From an uncultured Bizionia sp. (lineage in GTDB: Bacteria > Bacteroidota > Bacteroidia > Flavobacteriales > Flavobacteriaceae), in the NCBI GenBank assembly GCA_947496215.1, contig CANMCF010000001.1:124001-188000 (forward strand): DNA of 64,000 nt. Direction: 5' to 3'. The first letter of the stretch is position 1; every line of letters starts with the position of its first letter. This document shows positions 19,608-27,311 of the stretch, piece by piece. The notes under the pieces were generated by a model. It was given only the letters and a program-made list of their open reading frames with translations. It was not told where the DNA came from and did not search any database. The position numbers and the translations under genes are program-made.

Positions 19608-20729
19608 CTAATTATTTTTTATAAAATCCTTAGCAAAATTTAAATTCTCAGATGAAATTTTTGCTCCTTTAACTGCTGTGTTTAATTTATCAGAAGGTAC
19701 ATTCTTCAATATTTGTATTGCTTTTATCTGACCTTGGGACAAATTAATAAAGCTTTCTCCTTGAATAGGGTAAAGAGTTAGCCCTTCATTTTTTATTCCA
19801 TAAATATTGCCATTCATTTCTACGTTTCCGTTTTCTAGCTTTCTAAATTCCCCAGCGTTATATGCTTTCAAATCTTTATCAATTATATCTTTTGGCCCTA
19901 CTGTTGAAGGCGCTGTTTTTTTTGCTTTAGCTATTGAGTTTGAGTTTAAATAATGTCTTGAATTAACTTTAGCGACTTTTTCTATATTGCCTATAGTTGG
20001 TGTTTTTAATTGTAATGGAACATCAGCCATTCTTATACCATCTCCAATAAACTCCCCTCCAGCAGCTCCATCAACTTTATTAATTTTTGTTCCTGCTTTT
20101 CGAGCTAATTTAGAAGCCTTCCAATTCTTATAAACTTTGGATGTCCATTTAAACCCTCCAACAACTAGTAATTCGCCACCAATAAGCATTGGGGTTTCTG
20201 AAAGCCCTATTAAGACACCCTGTGAGATTGTTAAAGTAGGGTTCGTACCACTATATGCAACTTCCATTAAAGTTGGAGATGCTTTTAGAGTAGCGTTACT
20301 AGGTATGGGTTTTGGCAATCTAGCCTGACGTTCTAATGTAGCATTAACCAGCGCCATATCCTTATAAAAAGTTGCCCCATCTGTATAACCATTGTTATAC
20401 GCAAAAATAGCTTCATCTTTTGTTGGAAATCCACTCATATCAGGTCCTTGAGTAGGCACGACCTTATCTCCTTCTATTCTCCAATTCATTTCAAGCCCTT
20501 CCAATTCAGTACCTGCTATCACAAAATTTTCGCTAAAAGCATAAGGGCTATTCCAAGGATAATCTTTTGCTAAAGGATCCACCGCAAAGAATCTCCCCAC
20601 TCTCGGGTCGTGCATTCTAAAGCTATAATTCAAAGAATTCCCTTCCCCTTTAACTTCATCATCTTTCTCTTGTCCTTGGAATCCATAGCGATAGCTGTCA
20701 CTACTACCATGTCTATTAGGTAAGAGCAT
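19608..20729 (-). CDS. Orphan Rhs core plus toxin-like tip (inverted relative to the main Rhs)
   Basis: 373 residues from ATG ([19 protein letters not shown]). The frame is open further up to about 20825 without a convincing start and includes FDYYPFGML. The first ~85 residues are the Rhs-associated core ([48 protein letters not shown]), homologous to residues ~3052-3138 of the giant Rhs protein. The rest is an unrelated tip with a hydrophobic segment near 165-190 and a basic, Lys-rich second half. No toxin motif is recognised. It has no N-terminal shell, no signal peptide and no visible promoter, so it looks like a silent spare tip. Confidence 0.8.
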   Translation of the reverse strand: MLLPNRHGSSDSYRYGFQGQEKDDEVKGEGNSLNYSFRMHDPRVGRFFAVDPLAKDYPWNSPYAFSENFVIAGTELEGLEMNWRIEGDKVVPTQGPDMSGFPTKDEAIFAYNNGYTDGATFYKDMALVNATLERQARLPKPIPSNATLKASPTLMEVAYSGTNPTLTISQGVLIGLSETPMLIGGELLVVGGFKWTSKVYKNWKASKLARKAGTKINKVDGAAGGEFIGDGIRMADVPLQLKTPTIGNIEKVAKVNSRHYLNSNSIAKAKKTAPSTVGPKDIIDKDLKAYNAGEFRKLENGNVEMNGNIYGIKNEGLTLYPIQGESFINLSQGQIKAIQILKNVPSDKLNTAVKGAKISSENLNFAKDFIKNN

Positions 20730-20747
20730 CCCAAAAGGATAGTAATC
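20641..20747 (-). repeat. Rhs core copy B of the inverted pair
   Basis: Inverted partner of 15502-15608: identity tracts at 20725-20747 (23 nt) and 20641-20666 (26 nt). It lies 163 nt from the start of the tyrosine recombinase gene. Recombination between A and B would invert about 5.1 kb and exchange the two tips. Confidence 0.85.
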
Positions 20748-20832
20748 AAATGTTATCTGATACTCAGTAAAATAAGAACTTTCAATTCTATTAACAAGTG
20801 CTAAAATTACAACAATGTGCAGTTTTTAGCCT

Positions 20833-20840
20833 TATATTTG
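20833..20840 (+). promoter_or_regulatory. Possible -7 element of the recombinase gene
   Basis: TATATTTG fits the Bacteroidetes -7 consensus TAnnTTTG and lies 70 nt before the recombinase start. No good TTG is seen at -33, so the call is tentative. Confidence 0.35.
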
Positions 20841-20910
20841 TAATAAAGATAGCCCTTTTTTTGAGAATTTAAAGAGATAAATTCCATTGTTTTTCACAAC
20901 CAGATAGTTT

Positions 20911-21945
20911 ATGAAAATAGCCTCGCCAATCGTACCCTTGTTCAAGCAATTCATTAGAGATAGTGAAACGGGAAAACGACTAAAAAAAAATGGGGAACGC
21001 ATCACCAAGGGCTCCATAGACAATTACAGGTACACGCTAAACAACCTCATTAAATTCACAACCGAAACAGGATTCGAGTTGCGCATTTGCGATGCTTCGA
21101 AATTGAACAAGCGGGAATTGGGCTCGGAAAAGAACTATTGGAAGAAGTTTTACAAGAAATTTACGGAGTTCCTCTATAAAAAGGGTTGCTTCGACAATTA
21201 TGTTGGAGCAAACATAAAGATGATCCGTACCTTTTTCAATTATTTGAAAAACGACAAGGATTTTTACACTGGCGACTTCCAAAGGTTGTTTTACGTACGA
21301 AAGGAAGAAGTGGACATTTTGGTATTGTCTCCGGACCAGTTGAAATTCTTGATTCACGATGAGGCCTTTGCCAATGGTTTGTCTCCAGCAATGCGTCGCA
21401 TCAAGGACATCTTTGTATTTGGTTGCACCACGGGCCTTCGGTTTTCGGATATCTTTGGATTGACCAACAAAAACTTTGAAAAGCAAGGGGAGGAGTGGTA
21501 CTTGAAGATAAAGTCGCAAAAGACCAAGACCTATAGTTTTATAAAATTGCCCAAGTATGCCATTTCGATATACATGCAATACAAGTCGAAATCGGCCAAG
21601 GCACCTGTTTTTGGTACGATAAGTCTATTCATCTTCAATAGGAGTTTGAAGCAGATAGGAGAGAAGGCAGGGTTTGTGAACCCCATTGAAGTGTCCAGGG
21701 AAAAACAAGGCAAAACGAAAGGTTCCGTTGGAAAGGGGCTTCGGTTTTGCGACAAGATGAGTTCGCACATGATGCGTAGAACCGCAATTACCACATTGTT
21801 GATTTTGGGAATGCCGGAGCATTTGGTTCGTAAGATTAGCGGACATAGTCACGCCAGCAATTCATTCAATAGATATGTGCATTACGCGCAAGCCTACATA
21901 GACAAGGAAATAGACAAGGTACACAACAAGTTGGAGACGCTTTGA
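20911..21945 (+). CDS. Tyrosine recombinase / integrase
   Basis: 344 residues. The N-terminal half is the SAM-like core-binding domain (about 5-125), the C-terminal half the catalytic domain. The catalytic set is present: R177 in GCTTGLRFSD, H286-x-x-R289 in SSHMMRRTAITT, H312 in ISGHSHAS, and the nucleophile Y322 in FNRYVHYAQAY. It is complete and has base composition like the Rhs body, not like the AT-rich tips. No other phage or conjugation gene is near. It lies just outside the inverted Rhs core copy, so it is a candidate for rearranging the locus; alternatively it is an unrelated solitary integrase of a Bacteroidetes element. Confidence 0.9.
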   Translation: MKIASPIVPLFKQFIRDSETGKRLKKNGERITKGSIDNYRYTLNNLIKFTTETGFELRICDASKLNKRELGSEKNYWKKFYKKFTEFLYKKGCFDNYVGANIKMIRTFFNYLKNDKDFYTGDFQRLFYVRKEEVDILVLSPDQLKFLIHDEAFANGLSPAMRRIKDIFVFGCTTGLRFSDIFGLTNKNFEKQGEEWYLKIKSQKTKTYSFIKLPKYAISIYMQYKSKSAKAPVFGTISLFIFNRSLKQIGEKAGFVNPIEVSREKQGKTKGSVGKGLRFCDKMSSHMMRRTAITTLLILGMPEHLVRKISGHSHASNSFNRYVHYAQAYIDKEIDKVHNKLETL

Positions 21946-22004
21946 GGATTGGATTTTAGATGTGTGGTTTCTTGATTTTACTTCAAAAATAAGACCTAAA
22001 AAAA

Positions 22005-22040
22005 CCTGTTTCATATCCGTTTGAGTAGATATGAAACAGG
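22005..22040 (-). terminator. Terminator of the thr operon
   Basis: Perfect 13-bp stem (CCTGTTTCATATC at 22005-22017 with GATATGAAACAGG at 22028-22040). Read on the minus strand it is followed by TTTTTTT, so it ends transcripts coming from thrC. It may also stop the convergent recombinase transcript. Confidence 0.85.
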
Positions 22041-22084
22041 TGTTTAAGAAGGGTTTGAATTTTTATGTGCCAAAGAGCTATTGA

Positions 22085-23377
22085 CTACCCCAATAAAAAA
22101 GACTTCAAATCGTCGTAGCCATCTATTTTGGTAGCAACCTTTTTTTTACCCATCACGGCTTCTATTTGAGAAGGCAGTGGTTGTTTCCCATCTATCACTT
22201 CTTCCACGACATCCAAGAACTTGGTCGGGTGTGCGGTTTCCAAGAAAACGCAATGTGCTTCTGGGTTTGTTTCCAAATGGGACTTGCAACCCAAATAGCC
22301 AACTGCCCCATGTGGGTCTGCAACATAGTTGTAATTGTCATGGATTTCTGCCATTGCGTTGCGAGTCTCTTCATCGGTAAAGCTATAAGACGACAAGTTG
22401 TCTTTTAGAGCCTCGAAGTCATTGCCATGAATTTCTTGAATGCGAATGAAATTGCTAGGATCTCCAACATCCATTGCATTGCTAATGGTCTGTACCGATG
22501 GCTTGGGGTTGTATGCCTTGGTGGACAAATACTGCGTTACGACGTTGTTCGCGTTGTTTGATGCTATGAAATGCTTGATGGGCAAACCTAGTCGTTGTGC
22601 CATCATACCAGCACAAACATTGCCAAAGTTTCCACTTGGTACGGAGAACGCGATGTCTTTGTGGGTGTTGTGCAATTGCTTGTAGGCGAACATGAAATAG
22701 AAGAGTTGTGGTAACCATCGGGCCACATTTATGGAATTGGCGGACGTCAATTGCATCTTGCTGGTCAACGACTCATCCAAAAATGCGGTTTTTACCATGG
22801 CTTGACAATCGTCAAATGTTCCATTGACCTCCAATGCCTTTATGTTTTGCCCCAAAGTGGTCAGTTGCTTCTCTTGTATGTCGCTTACCTTTCCGCTAGG
22901 GTATAGGATCACGACATTTACTCCTTTCACACCAAGAAAGCCATTGGCAACGGCTCCACCGGTGTCTCCGGAGGTAGCAACCAAAACGGTGACTTCGTTG
23001 GTGTTGTCTTTGTTGAAGTAGCCAAGGCAACGTGCCATGAAACGAGCACCTACGTCTTTGAAGGCCATGGTTGGTCCATGGAACAATTCCAATGTGGAAA
23101 TGTTTTCATTCAATGTAACTACAGGAAATTCAAAGGAGAGGGTCTCTTCGACGATGGTTTTTAGCGTTGCTTCGGGAATGTCCGGAGATACGAATTGCTT
23201 GATGGCTTCAAAGGCGATTTCCGAATGGGACAGGTTGTCCAAGTCATCGAAAAAGGACTTTGGTAGCGGTGTGATGCTTTCTGGGAAATAGAGCCCTTTG
23301 TCTGGTGCCAATCCTTTGATTACGGCATCTTTGAACGTCGTATTCGGTGCTTTTCTATTTAGTGAGTAATACTTCAT
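22085..23377 (-). CDS. thrC: Threonine synthase
   Basis: 430 residues, full length for the family. It converts O-phosphohomoserine to threonine with pyridoxal phosphate, the last step of threonine biosynthesis. The PLP lysine is K107 in GPTMAFKDVGARF; the phosphate-binding glycine-rich loop is ATSGDTGGAVANG and the PSGNFGN motif follows. N-terminal YYSLNR and FKDAVIKGLAPDKGLYFP are typical of threonine synthase. It is the last gene of thrA-thrB-thrC, 59 nt after thrB, and is followed by a strong terminator, so it shares the regulation set upstream of thrA. Confidence 0.97.
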   Translation of the reverse strand: MKYYSLNRKAPNTTFKDAVIKGLAPDKGLYFPESITPLPKSFFDDLDNLSHSEIAFEAIKQFVSPDIPEATLKTIVEETLSFEFPVVTLNENISTLELFHGPTMAFKDVGARFMARCLGYFNKDNTNEVTVLVATSGDTGGAVANGFLGVKGVNVVILYPSGKVSDIQEKQLTTLGQNIKALEVNGTFDDCQAMVKTAFLDESLTSKMQLTSANSINVARWLPQLFYFMFAYKQLHNTHKDIAFSVPSGNFGNVCAGMMAQRLGLPIKHFIASNNANNVVTQYLSTKAYNPKPSVQTISNAMDVGDPSNFIRIQEIHGNDFEALKDNLSSYSFTDEETRNAMAEIHDNYNYVADPHGAVGYLGCKSHLETNPEAHCVFLETAHPTKFLDVVEEVIDGKQPLPSQIEAVMGKKKVATKIDGYDDLKSFLLG

Positions 23378-23436
23378 GATTACTTGAAATTTATGTGTTG
23401 TGTTTGTTTTGTGCGTTTTGTATGAAATGACGGATG

Positions 23437-24363
23437 CTAGATTACCTGCATCCCTTGCGTATTGATCTTTGAGACATAGATGTTGAAATTGATGCCCGTA
23501 CTCGAATATGCGGTTTTCATGGCTTCCGCCACTAGCTCTGCGATATCCTTGCCTTTGCTCAATGTGAAGATCGAGGGACCGGAACCTGAAATTCCACAGC
23601 CCAAGGCACCAGCTTTCAAACTTTCGGACTTTACCGAGTCGAAATGCGGAATCAATTGACTTCTGTGCGGCTCCACGATGACATCGTTTAGTGATTCGCT
23701 CAACAAGGCATAGTCGTCGGTATGCATGGCGTGTACTAAACTACCTACATTGGCCCATTGCGTAATGGCGTTTTGCAAATTGATGTCCTTGGGTAGGATG
23801 GCTCTGGCCTCGGAGGTCTTTATCTCTATTTCTGGGTGAATGATTGTTGCGTATAGGCTTGAAGGAGTCGGTATTTCCAAAACCTTCAAGGGCGTGCACG
23901 ACTTTACCAAGGTAAAACCCCCAAAGATCGCAGGGGCAATGTTGTCTGCATGTTCGCTACCGCTGGCCAAGGCTTCCCCTTTCATCGCAAAATGGGTAAG
24001 CTGCGTCTTGTCGTATGGTCTTCCCAACAATTCATTGATAGCATAGACGCTTCCTGCTGCACTTGCCGAACTGCTCCCTACGCCGCTACCAGGTTTTATC
24101 TTCTTGTAGATTTCGATTTCGAATCCGCAATCGGGTTTTGCATCTTCCATCAATGCCAACGCAGAAACGCCTGCAACGTTTTTTTCGGCTTCGTAAGGAA
24201 GGTCGTAACCTTCTATCTTGGTTATGAAAATACCCTTCTTATCGGTTTTTCGTATCACCATCTCATCACCGATGCTATCCAGACAAAAGCCCAATACGTC
24301 GAATCCGCAAGAAACGTTTGCCACTGTTGCCGGTGAAAATATTTTTATTTCGTTCATATTCAT
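23437..24363 (-). CDS. thrB: Homoserine kinase
   Basis: 308 residues, GHMP kinase family. It phosphorylates homoserine with ATP, the step between the two-domain ThrA and ThrC. The ATP-binding glycine-rich motif PGSGVGSSSASAAG is at residues 91-104; the N-terminal SPATVANVSCGFDVLG and C-terminal GCGISGSGPSIFTL are the other GHMP signatures. Either of two closely spaced Met codons (M1, M3) may start translation. It lies 113 nt after thrA, a gap that carries two REP-like hairpins. Confidence 0.96.
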   Translation of the reverse strand: MNMNEIKIFSPATVANVSCGFDVLGFCLDSIGDEMVIRKTDKKGIFITKIEGYDLPYEAEKNVAGVSALALMEDAKPDCGFEIEIYKKIKPGSGVGSSSASAAGSVYAINELLGRPYDKTQLTHFAMKGEALASGSEHADNIAPAIFGGFTLVKSCTPLKVLEIPTPSSLYATIIHPEIEIKTSEARAILPKDINLQNAITQWANVGSLVHAMHTDDYALLSESLNDVIVEPHRSQLIPHFDSVKSESLKAGALGCGISGSGPSIFTLSKGKDIAELVAEAMKTAYSSTGINFNIYVSKINTQGMQVI

Positions 24364-24384
24364 TTCCCGTGAAAGCGGGAATCT
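24361..24384. repeat. REP-like hairpin, copy 1 (thrA-thrB gap)
   Basis: TTCCCG-TGAAAG-CGGGAA followed by TCT. It is almost identical to the copy at 24405-24427. It overlaps the first codon of thrB, so it may affect ribosome access to thrB. The hairpin type differs from the RAYT-linked REP at 18155. Confidence 0.7.
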
Positions 24385-24404
24385 GTTTATTGGTTTCTGT
24401 TTTT

Positions 24405-24427
24405 CATTCCCGTGAAAACGGGAATCT
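24405..24427. repeat. REP-like hairpin, copy 2 (thrA-thrB gap)
   Basis: ATTCCCG-TGAAAA-CGGGAAT followed by CT, a perfect 7-bp stem, 20 nt from copy 1 in the same orientation. No U-tract follows on either strand, so it is not a terminator. Confidence 0.7.
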
Positions 24428-24476
24428 CTTACCTGTTTGTTCTCGCTATTCCGTATTTTGTTAACTCTTACAAAGT

Positions 24477-26921
24477 TTAGTTGTTCCCAATTCTTATGAT
24501 GTCTGCAAACAAACCGGAGGCTGTGACGTCTGCACCTGCACCGGCTCCCTTTATTATCATAGGCTGTTCCGGGTAACGTTCCGTATAGAACATGACAATG
24601 TTGTCCTTTCCCTTCAAATTGTAGAATGGATGTCCTTCGGGGATGTGTTTCAGTCCTACCTTTGCTTTTCCGTCATTGAATTCCGCTACGTATTTCAATT
24701 GGCAATTTTTAGCTTCAGCCGCAGCATATAGGCTTTTGAAATGAGCTTCGTCTCCAATTAGGGATTCATAGAACTCGTCCACGCCATCGCTATTCAAGTT
24801 ATTTTCCGTAAGAAAGGAATTGTTCGTGATGTCCTCTACGTTCATGTTGGTGCCGTTTTCACGGGCTAGGATCAATATCTTTCTTACTACGTCTATGCCA
24901 CTCAAATCTATCCGAGGGTCTGGCTCGGTATAACCTTCAAATTGAGCCTGCTTAACGATGTCATGGAAGTTTCGTTTGTCCGTATAGTTGTTGAAAATGA
25001 AATTCAAGCTTCCAGACAGGACAGCTTGTATGGAGGTTACCTTGTCTCCGGATGCTATGAGGTTGTTCAATGTGTTTATTACTGGTAGCCCAGCACCAAC
25101 GTTTGTTTCGAATAGGAATGGCGCATCGTACTTTCTGGAAAGGTACTTTAGTTCGCTATAGTTCTCATAGTCGCTAGAGCAAGCAATCTTGTTGCATGCG
25201 ACAACGGCGATGCTGTTTTTCAAATAGTCTGCATATAGGTTGGAAACATCTTCATTGGCCGTGACATCTATGAAGATGCTGTTGCGCAAGTTCAATTGAA
25301 TTGCCTTTTTCAAAAAGCCGTGCATATCGGATTTTTCACCTTGTTGGAGTCTAAAAGGCCACTCGTTCAACTCGATGCCATCCTCGTTGAAGGCCATTCT
25401 TCTGGAATTGGAAATTCCCACCACCTTGAGATTTATCTTAAGGGTCTTGTTCAAAAAGTCGTTTTGTTGTTGGATTTGGTCAATGAGCTTTTCACCAACG
25501 TTGCCCACACCGGTGATGAACAGGTTAAGGTGCTTTATGTTACCTTCAAAGAAACGCTCATGCAGTGCATTCAATGCTTTCTTCACATCCTTTTCTGCAA
25601 TCACGGCAGAGATGTTGCGTTCCGATGCTCCTTGTGCGATGGCTCTTATGTTTATGTTGTTTCTTCCAAGGGTACTGAACATCTTGCCACTTATTCCTTG
25701 GTGACTCTTCATTTTGTCTCCTATTATCGCTATTATGGACAAGTTGCTTTCTATGAGTATGGGGTCTATCTTATGTACGGAAATCTCATATTCGAAGACA
25801 TTGTTTATGGCCGTTTCCGCCAAGCTGGCATCACTGTCGTTTATTCCGAAGCAAATGGAATGCTCCGACGAGGCTTGTGTTATGAGGATGATGTTTATCT
25901 TCTCTTGGGCCAGAGTCTCGAACAAACGCTTGGAAAATCCCGGAACACCTACCATTCCATTGCCTTGCAAGGTCAATAGGGAGATGTTGTTAATGTTTGT
26001 GATTCCTGTCACCGCATTGGTTTTCCCATTGGTATAATCCGAGATTATGGTTCCAGCAGCGTCGGGTTCCATCGTATTCTTTATGTGAATTGGAATTTTC
26101 AAGTCCAAAGTGGGCTGTACCGTTGGAGGGTAAAGTACCTTGGCTCCAAAATGAGACAGTTCCATGGCTTCCTGATAGGAAATGTGTTGTATTGGGAACG
26201 CTTGCTTCACCAGTTTGGGATTTGTGGTGTACATACCACTCACATCCGTCCAAATCTCCAATTGTCTTGCGTTCAATGCCGCAGCGACGATGGCTGCCGT
26301 ATAGTCGGAACCTCCACGACCCAAGGTGGTGATTTGGTTGCTAGATGACTTGGATACGAAACCAGGCAATATCGTTATGTCCTGACTTGCATTTTTGAAA
26401 TAGGTTTTGATGTTTTGATCCGTCGGTTCGAACTTTACCTCGGCCTTGGTGAAGTTGGAATCGGTAACGATGAGCTCTTGCGAATTCTTCCACTCGGCAT
26501 TGATGTTTCTGGATTTCAACGTTTCGGAAATGATGAAAGAAGACAGCAATTCCCCAAAACTTACCAGTCTGTCGGATATTTGTGGCGATAGTTCATTGAT
26601 AAGGTAGATGCCATCCAACAAGCTTTTTAGCTGCTTCAACTTTTCTTTCAAAACCTCTTTCATCACATCGTTGTTGTCGGGTACCAACTTGGACAAAATA
26701 TTGAGATGTGTGAGTTTGATGTCCTTGAAGACGGCTTTGTAGTCCTTGTCTTCGGCTTCGGCCAAACGGCCGGCATTGAGCAGTTTGTCTGTAATGCCTC
26801 CTACGGCAGAAACTACGCATATCACTTTTCCTTTGTTAGAGTAGTCGCTCAGTATGGAGATGACCTTGTCTATGTTTTTTGCAGAACCTACGGAAGTTCC
26901 TCCAAATTTTAATACTTGCAT
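24477..26921 (-). CDS. thrA: Bifunctional aspartate kinase / homoserine dehydrogenase
   Basis: 814 residues, the usual ThrA length. The N-terminal aspartate kinase starts with LKFGGTSVGSAKNI and contains GRGGSDYTAA. Two ACT-type regulatory domains follow (about 310-460, with NGMVGVPGFS and IAQGASERNISAVI). The homoserine dehydrogenase domain begins near 465 with the NAD(P)-binding FITGVGNVGEKLI. The enzyme performs the first and third steps from aspartate to homoserine. First gene of thrABC; start is the canonical MQVLKFGG. Feedback control by threonine through the ACT domains is expected, and a Thr/Ile-rich leader ORF upstream suggests attenuation of transcription. Confidence 0.97.
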   Translation of the reverse strand: MQVLKFGGTSVGSAKNIDKVISILSDYSNKGKVICVVSAVGGITDKLLNAGRLAEAEDKDYKAVFKDIKLTHLNILSKLVPDNNDVMKEVLKEKLKQLKSLLDGIYLINELSPQISDRLVSFGELLSSFIISETLKSRNINAEWKNSQELIVTDSNFTKAEVKFEPTDQNIKTYFKNASQDITILPGFVSKSSSNQITTLGRGGSDYTAAIVAAALNARQLEIWTDVSGMYTTNPKLVKQAFPIQHISYQEAMELSHFGAKVLYPPTVQPTLDLKIPIHIKNTMEPDAAGTIISDYTNGKTNAVTGITNINNISLLTLQGNGMVGVPGFSKRLFETLAQEKINIILITQASSEHSICFGINDSDASLAETAINNVFEYEISVHKIDPILIESNLSIIAIIGDKMKSHQGISGKMFSTLGRNNINIRAIAQGASERNISAVIAEKDVKKALNALHERFFEGNIKHLNLFITGVGNVGEKLIDQIQQQNDFLNKTLKINLKVVGISNSRRMAFNEDGIELNEWPFRLQQGEKSDMHGFLKKAIQLNLRNSIFIDVTANEDVSNLYADYLKNSIAVVACNKIACSSDYENYSELKYLSRKYDAPFLFETNVGAGLPVINTLNNLIASGDKVTSIQAVLSGSLNFIFNNYTDKRNFHDIVKQAQFEGYTEPDPRIDLSGIDVVRKILILARENGTNMNVEDITNNSFLTENNLNSDGVDEFYESLIGDEAHFKSLYAAAEAKNCQLKYVAEFNDGKAKVGLKHIPEGHPFYNLKGKDNIVMFYTERYPEQPMIIKGAGAGADVTASGLFADIIRIGNN

Positions 26922-26974
26922 TTGTATTGTATTGTGTTGTATGTTGTTGTAAATTTTGTTTTTTTAACATGTAG

Positions 26975-26993
26975 TTTTTAATAAACTACGAAA
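26975..26993 (-). other. Stem-loop between thr leader peptide and thrA
   Basis: On the minus strand GTAGTTT-ATTAA-AAACTAC forms a 7-bp stem between the leader stop and thrA. It is not followed by a long U-tract, so it is not a standard intrinsic terminator. It may be part of the attenuator fold or a processing structure. Confidence 0.4.
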
Positions 26994-27015
26994 TAGGACA
27001 GGGGGGGAGATATAA

Positions 27016-27126
27016 TTAGTAACCCAAAAGGGTAATAATAATGATTGTAGAAATTGTAATGGTAGCAGCGATGCCTTCAGTTATTGAAGTTGAATCGATA
27101 GTTGCTATTTCAATTTTGCGGTGCAT
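27016..27126 (-). CDS. thrL: thr operon leader peptide (Thr/Ile-rich)
   Basis: An ORF of 36 codons (ATG at 27126, TAA at 27016-27018) ending 94 nt before thrA. It starts MHRKIEIATIDSTS and ends TIIIITLLGY. Seven Thr and eleven Ile make half of the peptide, including runs such as ATITISTIIIIT. This is the composition of the enterobacterial ThrL leader, whose translation senses charged tRNA-Thr and tRNA-Ile and decides on attenuation. It is preceded by a plausible promoter. Sequence gives the ORF and its composition; the attenuation role is inferred, and I do not see a clear terminator with U-tract before thrA. Confidence 0.75.
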   Translation of the reverse strand: MHRKIEIATIDSTSITEGIAATITISTIIIITLLGY

Positions 27127-27147
27127 TTTTTGTGTGTAATACGTTGG

Positions 27148-27176
27148 TAAAAGTATTACTTTTGCACGAATAACAA
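27148..27176 (-). promoter_or_regulatory. Candidate thr operon promoter
   Basis: On the minus strand TTG (27174-27176), 18 nt, then TACTTTTA (27148-27155), 7 of 8 matches to the Bacteroidetes -7 consensus TAnnTTTG. It lies 21 nt before the leader peptide start. Confidence 0.55.
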
Positions 27177-27311
27177 AACTAAAACTAAATTTTTATGCTT
27201 TTCTTAGAATCATGACCTTTTGTTTCATCATAAAAAGGAAAAAGGTGCTTAGAATTAAATAATGTTTAAAAGTCTAATTTAATAAGGTTTCCGTTTTGCG
27301 GAAAATTTAAT

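Noticed and set aside
20911..21945. Recombinase as mark of a prophage
   Set aside because: No phage structural, replication or lysis genes, no att duplication seen; only a solitary recombinase beside Rhs modules.
25296..25979. Long antisense open frame (227 codons) inside thrA
   Set aside because: Shadow of the thrA coding frame; no signal peptide, motif or regulatory site supports it.
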